Notes: generated by a model not told the origin, from the sequence alone. Positions 17,516 to 26,707 are shown, counted from the first letter of the stretch. The stretch: DNA of 64,000 nt from Comamonas testosteroni ATCC 11996 (GCF_000241525.1 NZ_AHIL01000002.1:372001-436000), one strand, 5' to 3'. Translations and numbers: made by a program.

Positions 17516-18277
17516 ATGAAACATATTCCCCGCAAGCGCTTTGGCCAGAACTTTCTGACCGACGGCGCCATCATCGACAACATCGTCCAGGCCATCGATC
17601 CCAAGGCGGGCGAACCCATGGTCGAGATCGGCCCTGGTCTGATGGCGCTGTCGCAGCCCCTGGTCGAGCGCCTGGGCAAGCTCACCGTGATCGAGCTGGA
17701 CCGCGACCTGGCGGCCCGTCTGCGTCTGCGCGACGATCTCGACGTGGTCGAGTCCGATGTGCTCAAGGTGGACTTCCGCGCGCTGGCCGCACGTCTGGGC
17801 GTGGCCAAGCTGCGCGTGGTCGGCAACCTGCCCTACAACATCTCCAGCCCCATTCTTTTCCATCTGCTGGAGCAGGTGGATGTGGTGCAGGACCAGCATT
17901 TCATGCTGCAAAAGGAAGTCATCGACCGCATGGTGGCCGACGCTGGCACCTCGGCCTATGGCCGTCTGTCGGTGATGCTGCAGTGGCGCTACGCCATGGA
18001 GGATGTGCTGTTCGTGCCGCCTGGCAGCTTCAATCCGCCTCCCAAGGTCGATAGTGCCGTGGTGCGCATGATTCCGCGCGAGCAGCCTGCGGATCTCGAT
18101 CCCAAGCTGCTGGAAGAGCTGGTGCAGGTCGCTTTCAGCCAGCGCCGCAAGATCCTGCGCAACACCCTGGGCAAGTGGCTGGAAGCCAAGGGCTTTGCCG
18201 GCGAGTTCGACCTGCAGCGCCGTGCGGAAGAAGTGCCGGTCGCCGAATTCGAAGCTCTGGCGGCACAGCTTTCCTGA
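17516..18277 (+). CDS. rsmA: 16S rRNA (adenine(1518)-N6/adenine(1519)-N6)-dimethyltransferase RsmA (KsgA)
   Basis: Dimethylates A1518 and A1519 in helix 45 of 16S rRNA, 253 aa. The N-terminal RKRFGQNFL, motif [10 protein letters not shown], the catalytic motif [12 protein letters not shown] and the C-terminal [12 protein letters not shown] are all present. The start at 17516 gives the canonical [13 protein letters not shown]; the 100-base gap after surA has no other gene. Confidence 0.96.
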   Translation: MKHIPRKRFGQNFLTDGAIIDNIVQAIDPKAGEPMVEIGPGLMALSQPLVERLGKLTVIELDRDLAARLRLRDDLDVVESDVLKVDFRALAARLGVAKLRVVGNLPYNISSPILFHLLEQVDVVQDQHFMLQKEVIDRMVADAGTSAYGRLSVMLQWRYAMEDVLFVPPGSFNPPPKVDSAVVRMIPREQPADLDPKLLEELVQVAFSQRRKILRNTLGKWLEAKGFAGEFDLQRRAEEVPVAEFEALAAQLS

Positions 18278-18284
18278 ATTTAAA

Positions 18285-18321
18285 TAAAAATATATCAATC
18301 GCTAGCTGAGTAAGCGATTGA
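18285..18321 (-). terminator. Hairpin between convergent rsmA and aminotransferase genes
   Basis: TCAATCGCT (18295-18303) pairs with AGCGATTGA (18313-18321), a 9-bp stem. Read leftward it is followed by a T-rich run, so it fits as the aminotransferase terminator; it also resembles the dispersed palindrome family. Confidence 0.6.
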
Positions 18322-18339
18322 TGCTACTGATTTAATAGT

Positions 18340-19695
18340 TCAGTCAGTGGCCTGCAGCGCATCGCCCAGTGCATTGATCAGCCGCTCGATCTCGGCCTGC
18401 TCGCTGATGAAGGGCGGTGCCAGCTGAATCGTGTCGCCGCCATAACGCACGTAAAAGCCGGCCTCCCAGCATTTCATGGCGATCTCGTAAGGGCGCCTGG
18501 CGGGCTCGCCAGGCAGTGATGCAATCGTGAGGCCTGCCGCCAGGCCGATATTGCGGATGTCCAGCACATGCCTGGCGCCTTTGAGGCTGTGCACGGCCTG
18601 CTCGAAAAAGGGGGCCAGCGCGCGCACGCGGCCCGGGCCGTCTTCGCGCTCCAGCAGATCCAGTGCTGCAATGGCTGCCGCACAGGCCACGGGATGGGCC
18701 GAATAGGTATAGCCGTGGGCAAATTCCAGCATGTACTGAGGCCCTCCGGCCGCCATGAACTGCTCATAGATGGTGGGGGTGACCACGCAGGCTCCCAGCG
18801 GCTGGGCGCCGTTGCTGACCTGCTTGGCGATATTCATGATGTCCGGCGTCACGCCAAAGGCCTCGGCCGCCGTCATCGCGCCGAGGCGGCCAAAGCCCGT
18901 GATGACCTCGTCGAAGATCAGCAGGATGTCGTGCTGAGTGCAGATTTCGCGCAAACGCTGCAGATAGCCAGCGGGCGGAATCACCACCCCGCCCGAGCCT
19001 GACATGGGCTCCACGATCACGGCGGCGATATTGCTGGCGTCATGCAGGGCGATCAGATCGAGCAGCCGGTCTGCCAGGGCACGGCCATCGGTCTTGGGCT
19101 GACCCTTGAAGAACGAACCCGGTGGCGGCTGAGTGTGCGGCAGATGGTCGGCTTCGACCCCTTGGCCGAACATCTTGCGGTTGCCCCCCATGCCGCCTAC
19201 CGAGATACCGCCGAAGTTCACGCCGTGATAGCCCTTCTCGCGCCCGATCAGCCGGGTCTTGCTGCCCTGGCCCCTGGCGCGCCAGTAGGCGCGCGCCATC
19301 TTCAGCGAGGTGTCGGCCGCTTCCGATCCCGAGCCGGTGAAGAACACATGTTCAAGCCCCTGGGGCATCAGCGCCACGATGCGGTTGGCAAGCTCGAACG
19401 AGGCAGGGTGGCCGAACTGGAAGGCGGGAGAGTAGTCGAGCTGCAGCGCGGCTTGGCCAATGGCCTCGGCGATCTCGCGGCGGCCATGGCCCAGCCCCGA
19501 GCACCACAGGCCCGAGAGGCCGTCGAAAATGCGCCGGCCATCGGCATCGCTGTAGTAGGCGCCTTGGGCGCCCGTGATGATGCGGGGCCTGGCCTTGAAG
19601 TTGCGATTGCCGGTGAACGGCATCCAGTGGGCGCTCAGCCATTGCTCGTCGTGGCGATTGAGGTCTGCGGATGTCTGGCGGTCTGCAAGCTGCAT
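18340..19695 (-). CDS. Class III aminotransferase (omega-amino acid:pyruvate type)
   Basis: PLP-dependent transaminase of 451 aa, close in layout to beta-alanine/omega-amino acid:pyruvate aminotransferases. Features seen: HWMPFTGNRNFK near the N-terminus, the cofactor-phosphate loop TGSGSEAADTSLK, GYHGVNFGG, the PLP pyridine-binding DEVITGFGRLG, and the Schiff-base Lys in NIAKQVSNGAQPLGA. The start at 19695 follows AAGGAG. The physiological donor (beta-alanine, putrescine or another amine) cannot be told; no dehydrogenase partner is adjacent. Confidence 0.9.
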   Translation of the reverse strand: MQLADRQTSADLNRHDEQWLSAHWMPFTGNRNFKARPRIITGAQGAYYSDADGRRIFDGLSGLWCSGLGHGRREIAEAIGQAALQLDYSPAFQFGHPASFELANRIVALMPQGLEHVFFTGSGSEAADTSLKMARAYWRARGQGSKTRLIGREKGYHGVNFGGISVGGMGGNRKMFGQGVEADHLPHTQPPPGSFFKGQPKTDGRALADRLLDLIALHDASNIAAVIVEPMSGSGGVVIPPAGYLQRLREICTQHDILLIFDEVITGFGRLGAMTAAEAFGVTPDIMNIAKQVSNGAQPLGACVVTPTIYEQFMAAGGPQYMLEFAHGYTYSAHPVACAAAIAALDLLEREDGPGRVRALAPFFEQAVHSLKGARHVLDIRNIGLAAGLTIASLPGEPARRPYEIAMKCWEAGFYVRYGGDTIQLAPPFISEQAEIERLINALGDALQATD

Positions 19696-19931
19696 GGGAA
19701 CTCCTTGGATTCCCGGCCATTGTTGGCCTTGAGGCCGGTTTGGCAAATAGCCGCAAACCCATGGGCGAGAGTCCGAACGGGCATGTTCTGCATGACTTAT
19801 CCACAGACGCCGCTGGTTTTGTAGAGCTGATCCCCTATGACTTCCAGTCGTGAGTTGTCAAAAAAACCAGAAAAATCCTGGGATGCGCAATATTTATTAA
19901 TGGCTTATGCAAAGGCTTGTGCACATGATTT

Positions 19932-20024
19932 CTACAGATCATGAAGATGGCCGTTGCAGTCGCCCAGCGTGGCCAGGGAGCGCAACAGCCATTGCGCAAA
20001 AGTGGCGGGGTGGTCGGTGTTCAT
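19932..20024 (-). CDS. Possible 30-aa small protein downstream of the DUF2061 gene
   Basis: A short open frame starts nine bases after the DUF2061 stop and reads MNTDHPATFAQWLLRSLATL followed by ten residues ending GHLHDL. Codon third positions are mostly G or C, like real genes here, and GAGAGC lies just upstream as a weak ribosome binding site. No family is recognised. It could be chance in high-GC DNA. Confidence 0.3.
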   Translation of the reverse strand: MNTDHPATFAQWLLRSLATLGDCNGHLHDL

Positions 20025-20033
20025 AGGCGGCTC

Positions 20034-20288
20034 TCAGGCGCTCAGCGCTTGTCCATCAAGCACCTGTTGCTCACGCTTTTTCAGGCGGCGCTCCCAGACT
20101 TTTTCATGGAAGAAGAAGGCAAAGGCCTGTACCGTGGGCTCCAGCAGGCTCAGCGTCAGCGAGGCAATCAGATTGCCGGTCACGGCATAGGCGACGCAGG
20201 CGGCCACGGTGATGTGGATCACGTAGTAACTGGCAGTCTTGGTCAGCGTGAGCTGGTTCTGGCGCAATGTCTTTATCAAGCGTGTCAT
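20034..20288 (-). CDS. DUF2061 domain small membrane protein
   Basis: 84-aa protein with a TKTASYYVIHI block and two hydrophobic helices (about residues 18-52) ending in a charged FHEKVWERRLKKRE tail, the pattern of DUF2061. Its function is unknown. The start at 20288 follows GGGAGA; a longer frame upstream has no similarity. A Fur-like box lies about 55 bases upstream. Confidence 0.8.
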   Translation of the reverse strand: MTRLIKTLRQNQLTLTKTASYYVIHITVAACVAYAVTGNLIASLTLSLLEPTVQAFAFFFHEKVWERRLKKREQQVLDGQALSA

Positions 20289-20339
20289 CTGTTTCTCCCT
20301 GAGCGATGAATGAATGGTAAGGAGGAGGGCGATGAATCT

Positions 20340-20361
20340 CCAATTGAGAATCATTACCATT
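20340..20361 (-). promoter_or_regulatory. Fur-box-like operator upstream of DUF2061 gene
   Basis: Read leftward the sequence is AATGGTAATGATTCTCAATT, close to the GATAATGATAATCATTATC Fur consensus (GGTAAT-GATTCT-C core). It lies between the DUF2061 gene and the divergent GNAT gene, so it could affect either. Confidence 0.5.
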
Positions 20362-20485
20362 GCGATAGTGCCTACAGGCTGCTGCGAGATGAGCGGCTTG
20401 CTAAGCTGTGTGCTGGAATTTGATTGAAATTGGCTGTCAGCCATTGACTGATAAGCGTTGACAGCTATTGATTTGAGAGTTTTTG

Positions 20486-20998
20486 ATGCCGGAGTCGATG
20501 CCAATCCAGCTGCGCGCGCTGGGCGTGGATGATGTGGATGCCCTGCTGCGCATACAGGAGCATTGCTATGGCGCGGACTTTGCCGAGCCGCGCGAGGTGT
20601 TTGTGCGCCGTTTGCGCACCGCCGGGCATTGTTCCTGGGCGGCCGAGCAAGGGGGCGAGCTGGTGGCCTATCTGGCCGCCTACTGGTCGCGCCCCGGGGC
20701 CATCACGCCACTCAATGGCGACTTTGCCGAATATGACGACGCCAGCGTGCTCTATCTGCACGATATGGCCGTGTCCGAGGCCGGTGCCGGCCAGGGCCTG
20801 GCGCGGCGCATGGTGCAGGCCCTGAAGGCGCAGGCCAGAGCACGCGGCGTGCAGCGCACGGCACTGGTTTCGGTGCAGGGCTCACGGCTTTACTGGGAGC
20901 GTCAAGGCTATGTGGTCGAATCCGTGACAAATGCTGCGCAGCAACAACATTTGGACAGTTACGGCGAAGGAGCGCTCTATATGGTGGGATTTATCTGA
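20486..20998 (+). CDS. GNAT family N-acetyltransferase
   Basis: 170-aa acetyltransferase-fold protein. The acetyl-CoA pyrophosphate loop appears as AGAGQGLARRMVQAL near residues 100-114, preceded by strand VLYLHDMAV, and the C-terminal SRLYWERQGYVVE is typical of the fold. The acceptor is unknown. Two starts are possible (20486, 20498); the first was chosen for length. The NUDIX gene follows after 26 bases, probably in the same transcript. Confidence 0.85.
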   Translation: MPESMPIQLRALGVDDVDALLRIQEHCYGADFAEPREVFVRRLRTAGHCSWAAEQGGELVAYLAAYWSRPGAITPLNGDFAEYDDASVLYLHDMAVSEAGAGQGLARRMVQALKAQARARGVQRTALVSVQGSRLYWERQGYVVESVTNAAQQQHLDSYGEGALYMVGFI

Positions 20999-21024
20999 CA
21001 CATCGTCGGGTTGGGACAAGGATA

Positions 21025-21582
21025 ATGCCCGCCATGCCCAATCGCTGGAAACCCAATGTGACTGTCTCGGCCATCATCGAACGCGATGGCCGTTTTTTGC
21101 TGGTGGAAGAACAAACGGCGGATGGACTGCGTCTGAACACGCCGGCCGGTCATCTGGACCCTTCCGAAAGCCCTGTCGATGCCTGTGTGCGCGAAGTCAT
21201 GGAAGAGACGGCCTACAGCTTCACGCCCACGGCTCTGGTCGGCATCTACATGAACCGTTTTGTGCGCACGCGCACGGGATCGGACATCACCTATCTGCGC
21301 TTTGCCTTCACGGGCGATCTGGGCATGCACCATGCCCAGCGCCATCTGGACGACGGCATCGTGCGCAGCGTCTGGCTCTCGCTCGACGAGCTCAAGGCCA
21401 CCGAGCATCTGCACCGAAGCCCCATCGTGCTGGAGTCGGTGGGCGATTATCTGGCCGGCCAGCGCTATGACATAGGTCTGATCCATGCCGATGCCAGCAT
21501 CTACAAGGTGCCGCAGCTCACGCGCCCGGTACCTGAAGAGGCCGGTGCGACACTGGACGATGTGCTGGTGCAGGTTCACTGA
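21025..21582 (+). CDS. NUDIX hydrolase (NudJ-like)
   Basis: 185-aa pyrophosphohydrolase. The Nudix box reads GHLDPSESPVDACVREVMEE, near residue 46, with the REVMEET metal-binding core intact, though PSESP replaces the usual GxSGE arrangement as in NudJ-type phosphatases. NudJ hydrolyses thiamin pyrophosphate and nucleotides. In many proteobacteria this gene sits next to mnmA; here mnmA is 13.5 kb away. Confidence 0.88.
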   Translation: MPAMPNRWKPNVTVSAIIERDGRFLLVEEQTADGLRLNTPAGHLDPSESPVDACVREVMEETAYSFTPTALVGIYMNRFVRTRTGSDITYLRFAFTGDLGMHHAQRHLDDGIVRSVWLSLDELKATEHLHRSPIVLESVGDYLAGQRYDIGLIHADASIYKVPQLTRPVPEEAGATLDDVLVQVH

Positions 21583-21593
21583 TTTCTGCGACG

Positions 21594-21668
21594 ACTTACG
21601 CAAAATGGGCTCAGGCAAGACGACTGCCTCATGAGGCAGGCCGTCATTGCATTTTCGCTTGCGTAAGT
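21594..21668. repeat. 75-bp nested palindrome, MITE-like
   Basis: Ends ACTTACGCAAAATG and CATTTTCGCTTGCGTAAGT are imperfect inverted repeats. Nested within are GACG/CGTC and a perfect 16-bp palindrome CTGCCTCATGAGGCAG. The whole unit could fold into one long hairpin between the NUDIX and permease genes. Confidence 0.7.
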
Positions 21669-21719
21669 CCTATCTGCATGCAGCAGTTGTGACTGGCGTG
21701 CAGGCCGGGGCTGTGCACA

Positions 21720-22625
21720 ATGCCCTGTATGTCTGTAGCCAGCCTGATCCGACTCATGGCACTGGCCGCCCTCTGGGGCGGCAGTTTTTTATTCATGCGC
21801 GTGGCCGTACCCCATCTGGGGGCTGTGCCCACGGCCGTGGGGCGCGGCCTGTTTTCGGCGCTGGGCCTTGGCGCGGCGCTGTTTGCCATGGGCTACCGGC
21901 CCAGGCCGGGGCGCTATCTGTGGCCCTTGCTGGGGCTGGGCGTCATCAATTCCGGCATCCCCTTTCTCATGTACGCGCTGGCGGCCCAGGTGCTGCCATC
22001 GGGCTATAGCGCCATCTTCAATGCCACCACGCCGCTGGTTGCCACCGTGGTGGGAGCGCTGGTGTTTGCCGAGGCGATCACGCCCGCGCGTGTGGCTGCC
22101 GTGCTGCTGGGGATTGGCGGCGTGGCGGTGCTGGCCCAGGCCGGGCCGCTGGATCTCAGCACAGCCGTGCTGGGCGGTATGGCGGCCTGTTTTGTGGCCA
22201 CGGTCTGCTATGCGTTTTCCAGCTATCTGACGCTCAGGCTGGCCGGTGCCAATGCGTCTGTGGACACGCGCGCTGCCGTTTTCATCAGCCAGCTGGGCGC
22301 GTTGATGGTGCTGACGCCGGCGCTGCTCATCGACATCGCGCTGGAGCCCGGCATGCTGGCCAGGCTGCAGGCCGCGCCGCTGCTGGCATGGGGCAATGTG
22401 GCATTGCTGGGCCTGTTGAGCACGGCTCTGGCCTATGTGCTGTATTTCCGGCTGATTGCCGACGAAGGTCCGCAAAAGGCGCTGACCGTGACCTTCATCG
22501 TGCCCGTGTTTGCCGTGCTCTGGGGCTGGGCCCTGCTCGATGAGTCCTTGACCGCAGCTCATGCCATGGGGGGCGGGCTGATTGCGCTGTCGCTCTGGCT
22601 GGTGCTGCGCCCCAAGGCGGATTGA
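21720..22625 (+). CDS. EamA/RhaT (DMT superfamily) permease
   Basis: Inner-membrane transporter of about 301 aa with ten hydrophobic segments in two EamA repeats, the DMT layout. LAALWGGSFLFMRVAV near the N-terminus and AYVLYFRLIADEGPQKALTV in the second half are typical. Substrate unknown; relatives export amino acids or metabolites. ATG at 21729 is an alternative start. Confidence 0.9.
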   Translation: MPCMSVASLIRLMALAALWGGSFLFMRVAVPHLGAVPTAVGRGLFSALGLGAALFAMGYRPRPGRYLWPLLGLGVINSGIPFLMYALAAQVLPSGYSAIFNATTPLVATVVGALVFAEAITPARVAAVLLGIGGVAVLAQAGPLDLSTAVLGGMAACFVATVCYAFSSYLTLRLAGANASVDTRAAVFISQLGALMVLTPALLIDIALEPGMLARLQAAPLLAWGNVALLGLLSTALAYVLYFRLIADEGPQKALTVTFIVPVFAVLWGWALLDESLTAAHAMGGGLIALSLWLVLRPKAD

Positions 22626-22647
22626 GTCGGCGCTAGCGGTTGCTGTA

Positions 22648-23568
22648 TCACCAGGCCGCGGGCAGGCGAAGCTGCAAAAGCTCCAGAAAGGACTGCGCTG
22701 CATGCGGCAGCGTGCGGCCGGCCAGGGTCTGCACCTCGATATCGCGCAGATCCATGCCGCGGTCGCTGAGCGCAACGGCCACGAGTGCTCCTGTGGCCAC
22801 CATGTCGCGGGCGGCGATTTCGCTGGCCACGGCAACCGCCATGCCCTGGGCCGCAAAGTTCAGCAGCGTCTTGCCGTGGTTGCTCTCCAGGGCCGGCGCC
22901 AGCATCAGTCCCTGGCGGCTGCAGGCTGCGTCCAGCAGTTGGCGCACGGCCGTGCTGGGCGGCGTCAGTGCCAGCGGATAGCGCACCAGCCTGGCCAGTG
23001 CCACGCTGCGCTCCTGCGCCAGTTCATGGCCGGATGCCACCAGCGCCAGCACGGGCGCGGCCACGCGGCAGGCGACGGCGATGCCGGGCTCGGGGGCCCG
23101 GCTGAAACACAGGCCTATGTCGGCGATGCCGGTGCGCACGGCGCCGGAAACCTCGTGTGTGGGAAGCACTGTCACCTCGAAGACGATGCCGCTGTGCTGG
23201 CGCTGGAAGGCCGCGCACAGGCGCGGCAGGAATTCGCTGGCGAAGGCATCGGAGCTGGCAATGCGCACCTTGCCGCTGCGCAGGCCCTGCAAGGCCTTGA
23301 TCTCGTCCAGCGCGCGCTCGGCGTCCAGCCCTGCACGGCGCGCATGATCGGCCAGGATCTCGCCGGCGGCGTTGAGCACCATGCCGCGCGGGTGGCGCTC
23401 GAACAGCGGCGTGCCCAGGCGCGCTTCCAGCGCCGCGATCTGGCGGCTGATGGCCGAGGCCGCCACATGCAGTCTGGCCGAGGCCTCGCTCAGCGAGCCG
23501 CATTGCGCGACTTCGTGGAAGTAGCGCAGCGCGGTGTCTTGCAGCAGCAGATGGCGGGACTCGGGCAT
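22648..23568 (-). CDS. LysR family transcriptional regulator
   Basis: 306-aa regulator. The winged helix-turn-helix (residues about 9-65: ALRYFHEVAQCGSLSEASAR, then AISRQIAALEARLG) is followed by a periplasmic-binding-like effector domain. The start at 23568 was taken from the family N-terminus. It is divergent from the Bug receptor gene with about 170 bases between, so it probably controls that gene and the gamma-glutamyltransferase. Confidence 0.9.
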   Translation of the reverse strand: MPESRHLLLQDTALRYFHEVAQCGSLSEASARLHVAASAISRQIAALEARLGTPLFERHPRGMVLNAAGEILADHARRAGLDAERALDEIKALQGLRSGKVRIASSDAFASEFLPRLCAAFQRQHSGIVFEVTVLPTHEVSGAVRTGIADIGLCFSRAPEPGIAVACRVAAPVLALVASGHELAQERSVALARLVRYPLALTPPSTAVRQLLDAACSRQGLMLAPALESNHGKTLLNFAAQGMAVAVASEIAARDMVATGALVAVALSDRGMDLRDIEVQTLAGRTLPHAAQSFLELLQLRLPAAW

Positions 23569-23739
23569 GGCAGTCGGTGAAAGCAAATCGCCATTGTGCT
23601 CGGTTTGCCGTTTTGGCAACGATGGTTTGCAAATTTGCCGATAGCGGCAAATGCCTCGGCTTTTTAAGATGTCCCGTTCGATGGTTGCCGGGCAGCGGCG
23701 CCCCCTTTCGAACAAGCTGCCATTTCACCGGGAGTTGCC

Positions 23740-24750
23740 ATGCGGGCACGGTTTACTGTTTCAACGACGCGCCGACAGTGGCTCCAGGCCGCTGCGGCCG
23801 TGGCCGGCGGCTTGCTGGCCTTGCCGGCCCTGGCCCAGGGCGAGGCCGCCTGGCCCGGCCGACCGGTGCGGGTGATCGTGCCGTTTCCGGCCAGCGGCGC
23901 TACCGATCTGGTGGCACGCGTGATCGCGCAGCGTGTGTCGCAGGAGCTGGGCCAGCAGCTGGTCATCGACAATCGGCCCGGCGCTGGCGGCACCATAGGC
24001 ACGGCCGAGGCCGCCAAGGCGGCGGCCGACGGCTACACGCTGCTGTTCACCACCAACAGCACGCATGCGATTTCGCCGCATCTGATGCCCAGGCTGGCCT
24101 ACAAGGCAGACAAGGACTTCAGTCCCATCGCGCATACGGCGGACGCGGCCAGCGTGCTGCTGGTCACGCCCTCGCTGCCGGTCAAGAGCGTGCAGGAGCT
24201 GATCGCCTATGCCAGGGCCAACCCCGGCAAGCTGAACTACGCCACCAGCGGCAACGGCACCATCGTGCACCTGAACACCGCCGCCTTTGCCGCCCAGGCC
24301 GGCATACAGCTCGCCCATGTGCCCTACAAGGGCACCGCGCAATCGATCACCGATCTGGCGGCAGGTCAGGTGCATCTGCTGTTCGACTCCATTCCCACGG
24401 GCATGCCCCATGTGGCCAGCGGCCGCCTGCGCGCCCTGGCCGTGACCGGCGACAGGCGCAGCACGCTGGCTCCGAATCTGCCCACGGTGGCCGAATCGGG
24501 CCTGCCAGGCTATTCCTCGGTCACCTGGTTCGGCCTCTATGGCCCGGCCGGCATGAAGCCAGAGCTGGTCGGCAGGATCAACCAGGCCTTCAACCGCGCC
24601 ATCCAGAATCCCGAGGTGATCGCCAGCCTGGCCAAGCAGGGCGTGGAGCCCGCCAAGCCGCAGACGCCAGGACAGTTCGCCGCCATGGTGCAGGCCGACA
24701 GCGCACGCTGGGCCAAGGTCATCCGGGACAACCACATTACATTGGAATAA
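23740..24750 (+). CDS. Bug/TctC family tripartite tricarboxylate transporter substrate-binding protein
   Basis: Periplasmic solute receptor, 336 aa. A Tat-like or Sec signal (TTRRQWLQAAAAVAGGLLAL, cut near ALA-QG) is followed by the Bug fold: WPGRPVRVIVPFPASGATD, VIDNRPGAGGTIGT, VPYKGTAQSITDL and LPTVAESGLPGY. No TctAB membrane components are nearby, as is common for orphan Bug receptors of Comamonadaceae and Bordetella. The ligand may be tied to the adjacent gamma-glutamyl hydrolase; that is a guess from context. Confidence 0.92.
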   Translation: MRARFTVSTTRRQWLQAAAAVAGGLLALPALAQGEAAWPGRPVRVIVPFPASGATDLVARVIAQRVSQELGQQLVIDNRPGAGGTIGTAEAAKAAADGYTLLFTTNSTHAISPHLMPRLAYKADKDFSPIAHTADAASVLLVTPSLPVKSVQELIAYARANPGKLNYATSGNGTIVHLNTAAFAAQAGIQLAHVPYKGTAQSITDLAAGQVHLLFDSIPTGMPHVASGRLRALAVTGDRRSTLAPNLPTVAESGLPGYSSVTWFGLYGPAGMKPELVGRINQAFNRAIQNPEVIASLAKQGVEPAKPQTPGQFAAMVQADSARWAKVIRDNHITLE

Positions 24751-24754
24751 AGCA

Positions 24755-24838
24755 CCCCCTGAGCCGCTTCGCGTCTTCCTCCTCTCTCGCTGCGGGGCGG
24801 CCCTTGCTCGGCGTGCGTCGAAGGGGTGCGCCAGTTTT
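24755..24838. repeat. GC-rich intergenic repeat
   Basis: CCCCCTGAGCCGCTTCGCG and CTCGCTGCGGGGCGGCCCTT, ending CAGTTTTAAGCGCGGCGCC. The same parts occur in the repeat at 26494 in the same order. Confidence 0.6.
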
Positions 24839-24875
24839 AAGCGCGGCGCCCATGAATCACTGATCGGACTTAGAT

Positions 24876-26492
24876 ATGACCAACCTCGTCAAGGACTGGA
24901 CGCTTCCCTATGCCTCGCACCGCTCGCCGGTGCTGGGGCGCAATGTGGTCAGCACTTCGCAGCCGCTGGCCGCGCAGGCGGGCCTCTCCATGCTGCTGGC
25001 AGGCGGCAACGCCGTGGACGCGGCGCTGGCCGCGGCGATGACGCTCACGGTGGTCGAGCCCACGGGCTGCGGCATCGGCAGTGACGGCTTTGCCATCGTC
25101 TGGGACGGCAAGGAGCTGCATGGCCTCAACGCCTCGGGCCGCTCGCCTGCGGGCTGGACGCCCGACTACTTTGCCCAGCTGGGCGGCATTCCGGAAAAGG
25201 GCTGGAATGCCGTGACCGTGCCCGGCGCCGTGTCGGCCTGGGTGGCGCTGTCCAAGCGTTTCGGCAAGCTGCCCTTTGCGCAGGTAGCCCGGCCTGCGAT
25301 CGACTATGCACGCAGCGGTTTCGCGGTCTCGCCCACGATTGCCACGCTGTGGGAGCTGGGCGGCAAGAAGCTGGGCGACCAGCCCGGCTTTGCCGAGTGC
25401 TTTCTGCCAAGCGGCCGCGCTCCCCGGGCCGGTGAGGTGTTCAGGAGCGAAGCCCATGCGCGCACGCTGGAGGAGATTGCCCAGACCCTGGGCGAGTCCT
25501 TCTACCGCGGCGCGCTGGCCAGGAAGATGGCCGAGCATTCACGGGCCTGCGGCGGCGTGATGAGCGAGCAAGACCTGGCCGCGCACCAGGCCGACTGGGT
25601 GGGAACGGTGTCGCAGAAGTTCGGCGATTCTGTGATCCACGAGATACCGCCCAACGGCCAGGGCATTGCCGCGCTGATGGCGCTGGGCATGCTGGACGAG
25701 CTGGGTGCGGGGGGCGCTCCGATCGGATCGCAGCCGCTGGACGGTGTGGATAGCGTGCATCTGCAGATCGAGGCCATGAAGCTGGCCTTTGCCGACCTGC
25801 ACCAGTACAACGCCGACCTGGACCATATGCGCGTCACCCCCGCCCAGTTGCTGGACCGCGACTACCTGCGTGAACGCGCCCAGCTGATAGACCGCGAGCA
25901 GGCCAGCGCACCCACCTACGGCGCACCCCGGCCCGGCGGCACGGTCTATCTGGCGGCAGCCGATGCCAGCGGCATGATGGTCTCCTTCATCCAGTCCAAC
26001 TACATGGGCTTCGGCTCGGGCGTGGTTGTGCCGGGCACGGGCATCAGCCTGCAGAACCGCGGCCACGGCTTTACCACCGAGGCTGGCCATGCCAACCAGG
26101 TCGGCCCGCGCAAGCGTCCCTCGCACACCATCATTCCGGCCTTTGCCATGCATGCCGACGGCACGCCGCAAATGGCGTTCGGCGTGATGGGCGGCCCCAT
26201 GCAGAGCCAGGGCCATCTGCAGATGGCCCTGCGCGTGCTGCGCTACGGCCAGAACCCGCAGGCTGCGGCCGATGCACCACGCTGGCGCGTGACCGGCGGC
26301 AAGGGCGTGGCCGTGGAGCCGTCCTTCGATGCAGCCGTCGTTGAACAGCTGCGCGCACGCGGCCATGAGGTCAGCGTCGAGGCCGGCCACGGCGTGTTCG
26401 CCTTTGGCGGCGCCCAGCTGGTGCTGCGCGACGGCGAGCACTACATCGCGGGCTCCGATCCGCGCAAGGATGGGTGCGCGGTGGGGTATTGA
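24876..26492 (+). CDS. Gamma-glutamyltransferase family protein
   Basis: Ntn-hydrolase of the GGT family, 538 aa. These are made as one chain that self-cleaves before a catalytic Thr; here GGTVYLAAADASG near residue 355 supplies it. Other blocks: GGNAVDAALAAAMTLTVVEP near residue 43, GFGSGVVVPGTGISLQNRG and PRKRPSHTIIPAF. No signal peptide is obvious. The YwrD-like family acts on gamma-glutamyl or acyl-amide substrates. It follows the Bug receptor gene after a repeat. Confidence 0.9.
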   Translation: MTNLVKDWTLPYASHRSPVLGRNVVSTSQPLAAQAGLSMLLAGGNAVDAALAAAMTLTVVEPTGCGIGSDGFAIVWDGKELHGLNASGRSPAGWTPDYFAQLGGIPEKGWNAVTVPGAVSAWVALSKRFGKLPFAQVARPAIDYARSGFAVSPTIATLWELGGKKLGDQPGFAECFLPSGRAPRAGEVFRSEAHARTLEEIAQTLGESFYRGALARKMAEHSRACGGVMSEQDLAAHQADWVGTVSQKFGDSVIHEIPPNGQGIAALMALGMLDELGAGGAPIGSQPLDGVDSVHLQIEAMKLAFADLHQYNADLDHMRVTPAQLLDRDYLRERAQLIDREQASAPTYGAPRPGGTVYLAAADASGMMVSFIQSNYMGFGSGVVVPGTGISLQNRGHGFTTEAGHANQVGPRKRPSHTIIPAFAMHADGTPQMAFGVMGGPMQSQGHLQMALRVLRYGQNPQAAADAPRWRVTGGKGVAVEPSFDAAVVEQLRARGHEVSVEAGHGVFAFGGAQLVLRDGEHYIAGSDPRKDGCAVGY

Positions 26493-26493
26493 G

Positions 26494-26618
26494 GTCCCCC
26501 CTGAGCTGCTGCGCAGCTTCCCCCGAGGGGCGACGTGCAACGGGACGACACCTTCGGTGCGGGGCGGCCCTTCCTCCGTGTCTCTGGCTTGGGGCGCGCC
26601 GGTTTTAAGCTTGGCGCG
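26494..26618. repeat. GC-rich intergenic repeat
   Basis: Starts CCCCCCTGAGCTGCTGCGCA, continues with GTGCGGGGCGGCCCTTCC and ends CGGTTTTAAGCTTGGCGCG. It ends just before the ECF41 promoter. Confidence 0.6.
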
Positions 26619-26619
26619 T

Positions 26620-26648
26620 TGTCACAAAAGCTGCGTGTTCTGCGTCTA
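26620..26648 (+). promoter_or_regulatory. ECF41-type promoter of the sigma factor gene
   Basis: TGTCACA (26620-26626) and CGTCTA (26643-26648) are 16 bases apart. This equals the published ECF41 target motif TGTCACA-N16-CGTC and implies autoregulation. Confidence 0.85.
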
Positions 26649-26707
26649 AGGCCTGGTGCCTGTCACACTGGGTGGCTGGCCCCTGGCCTATTTGCAGGAG
26701 ACATCAC

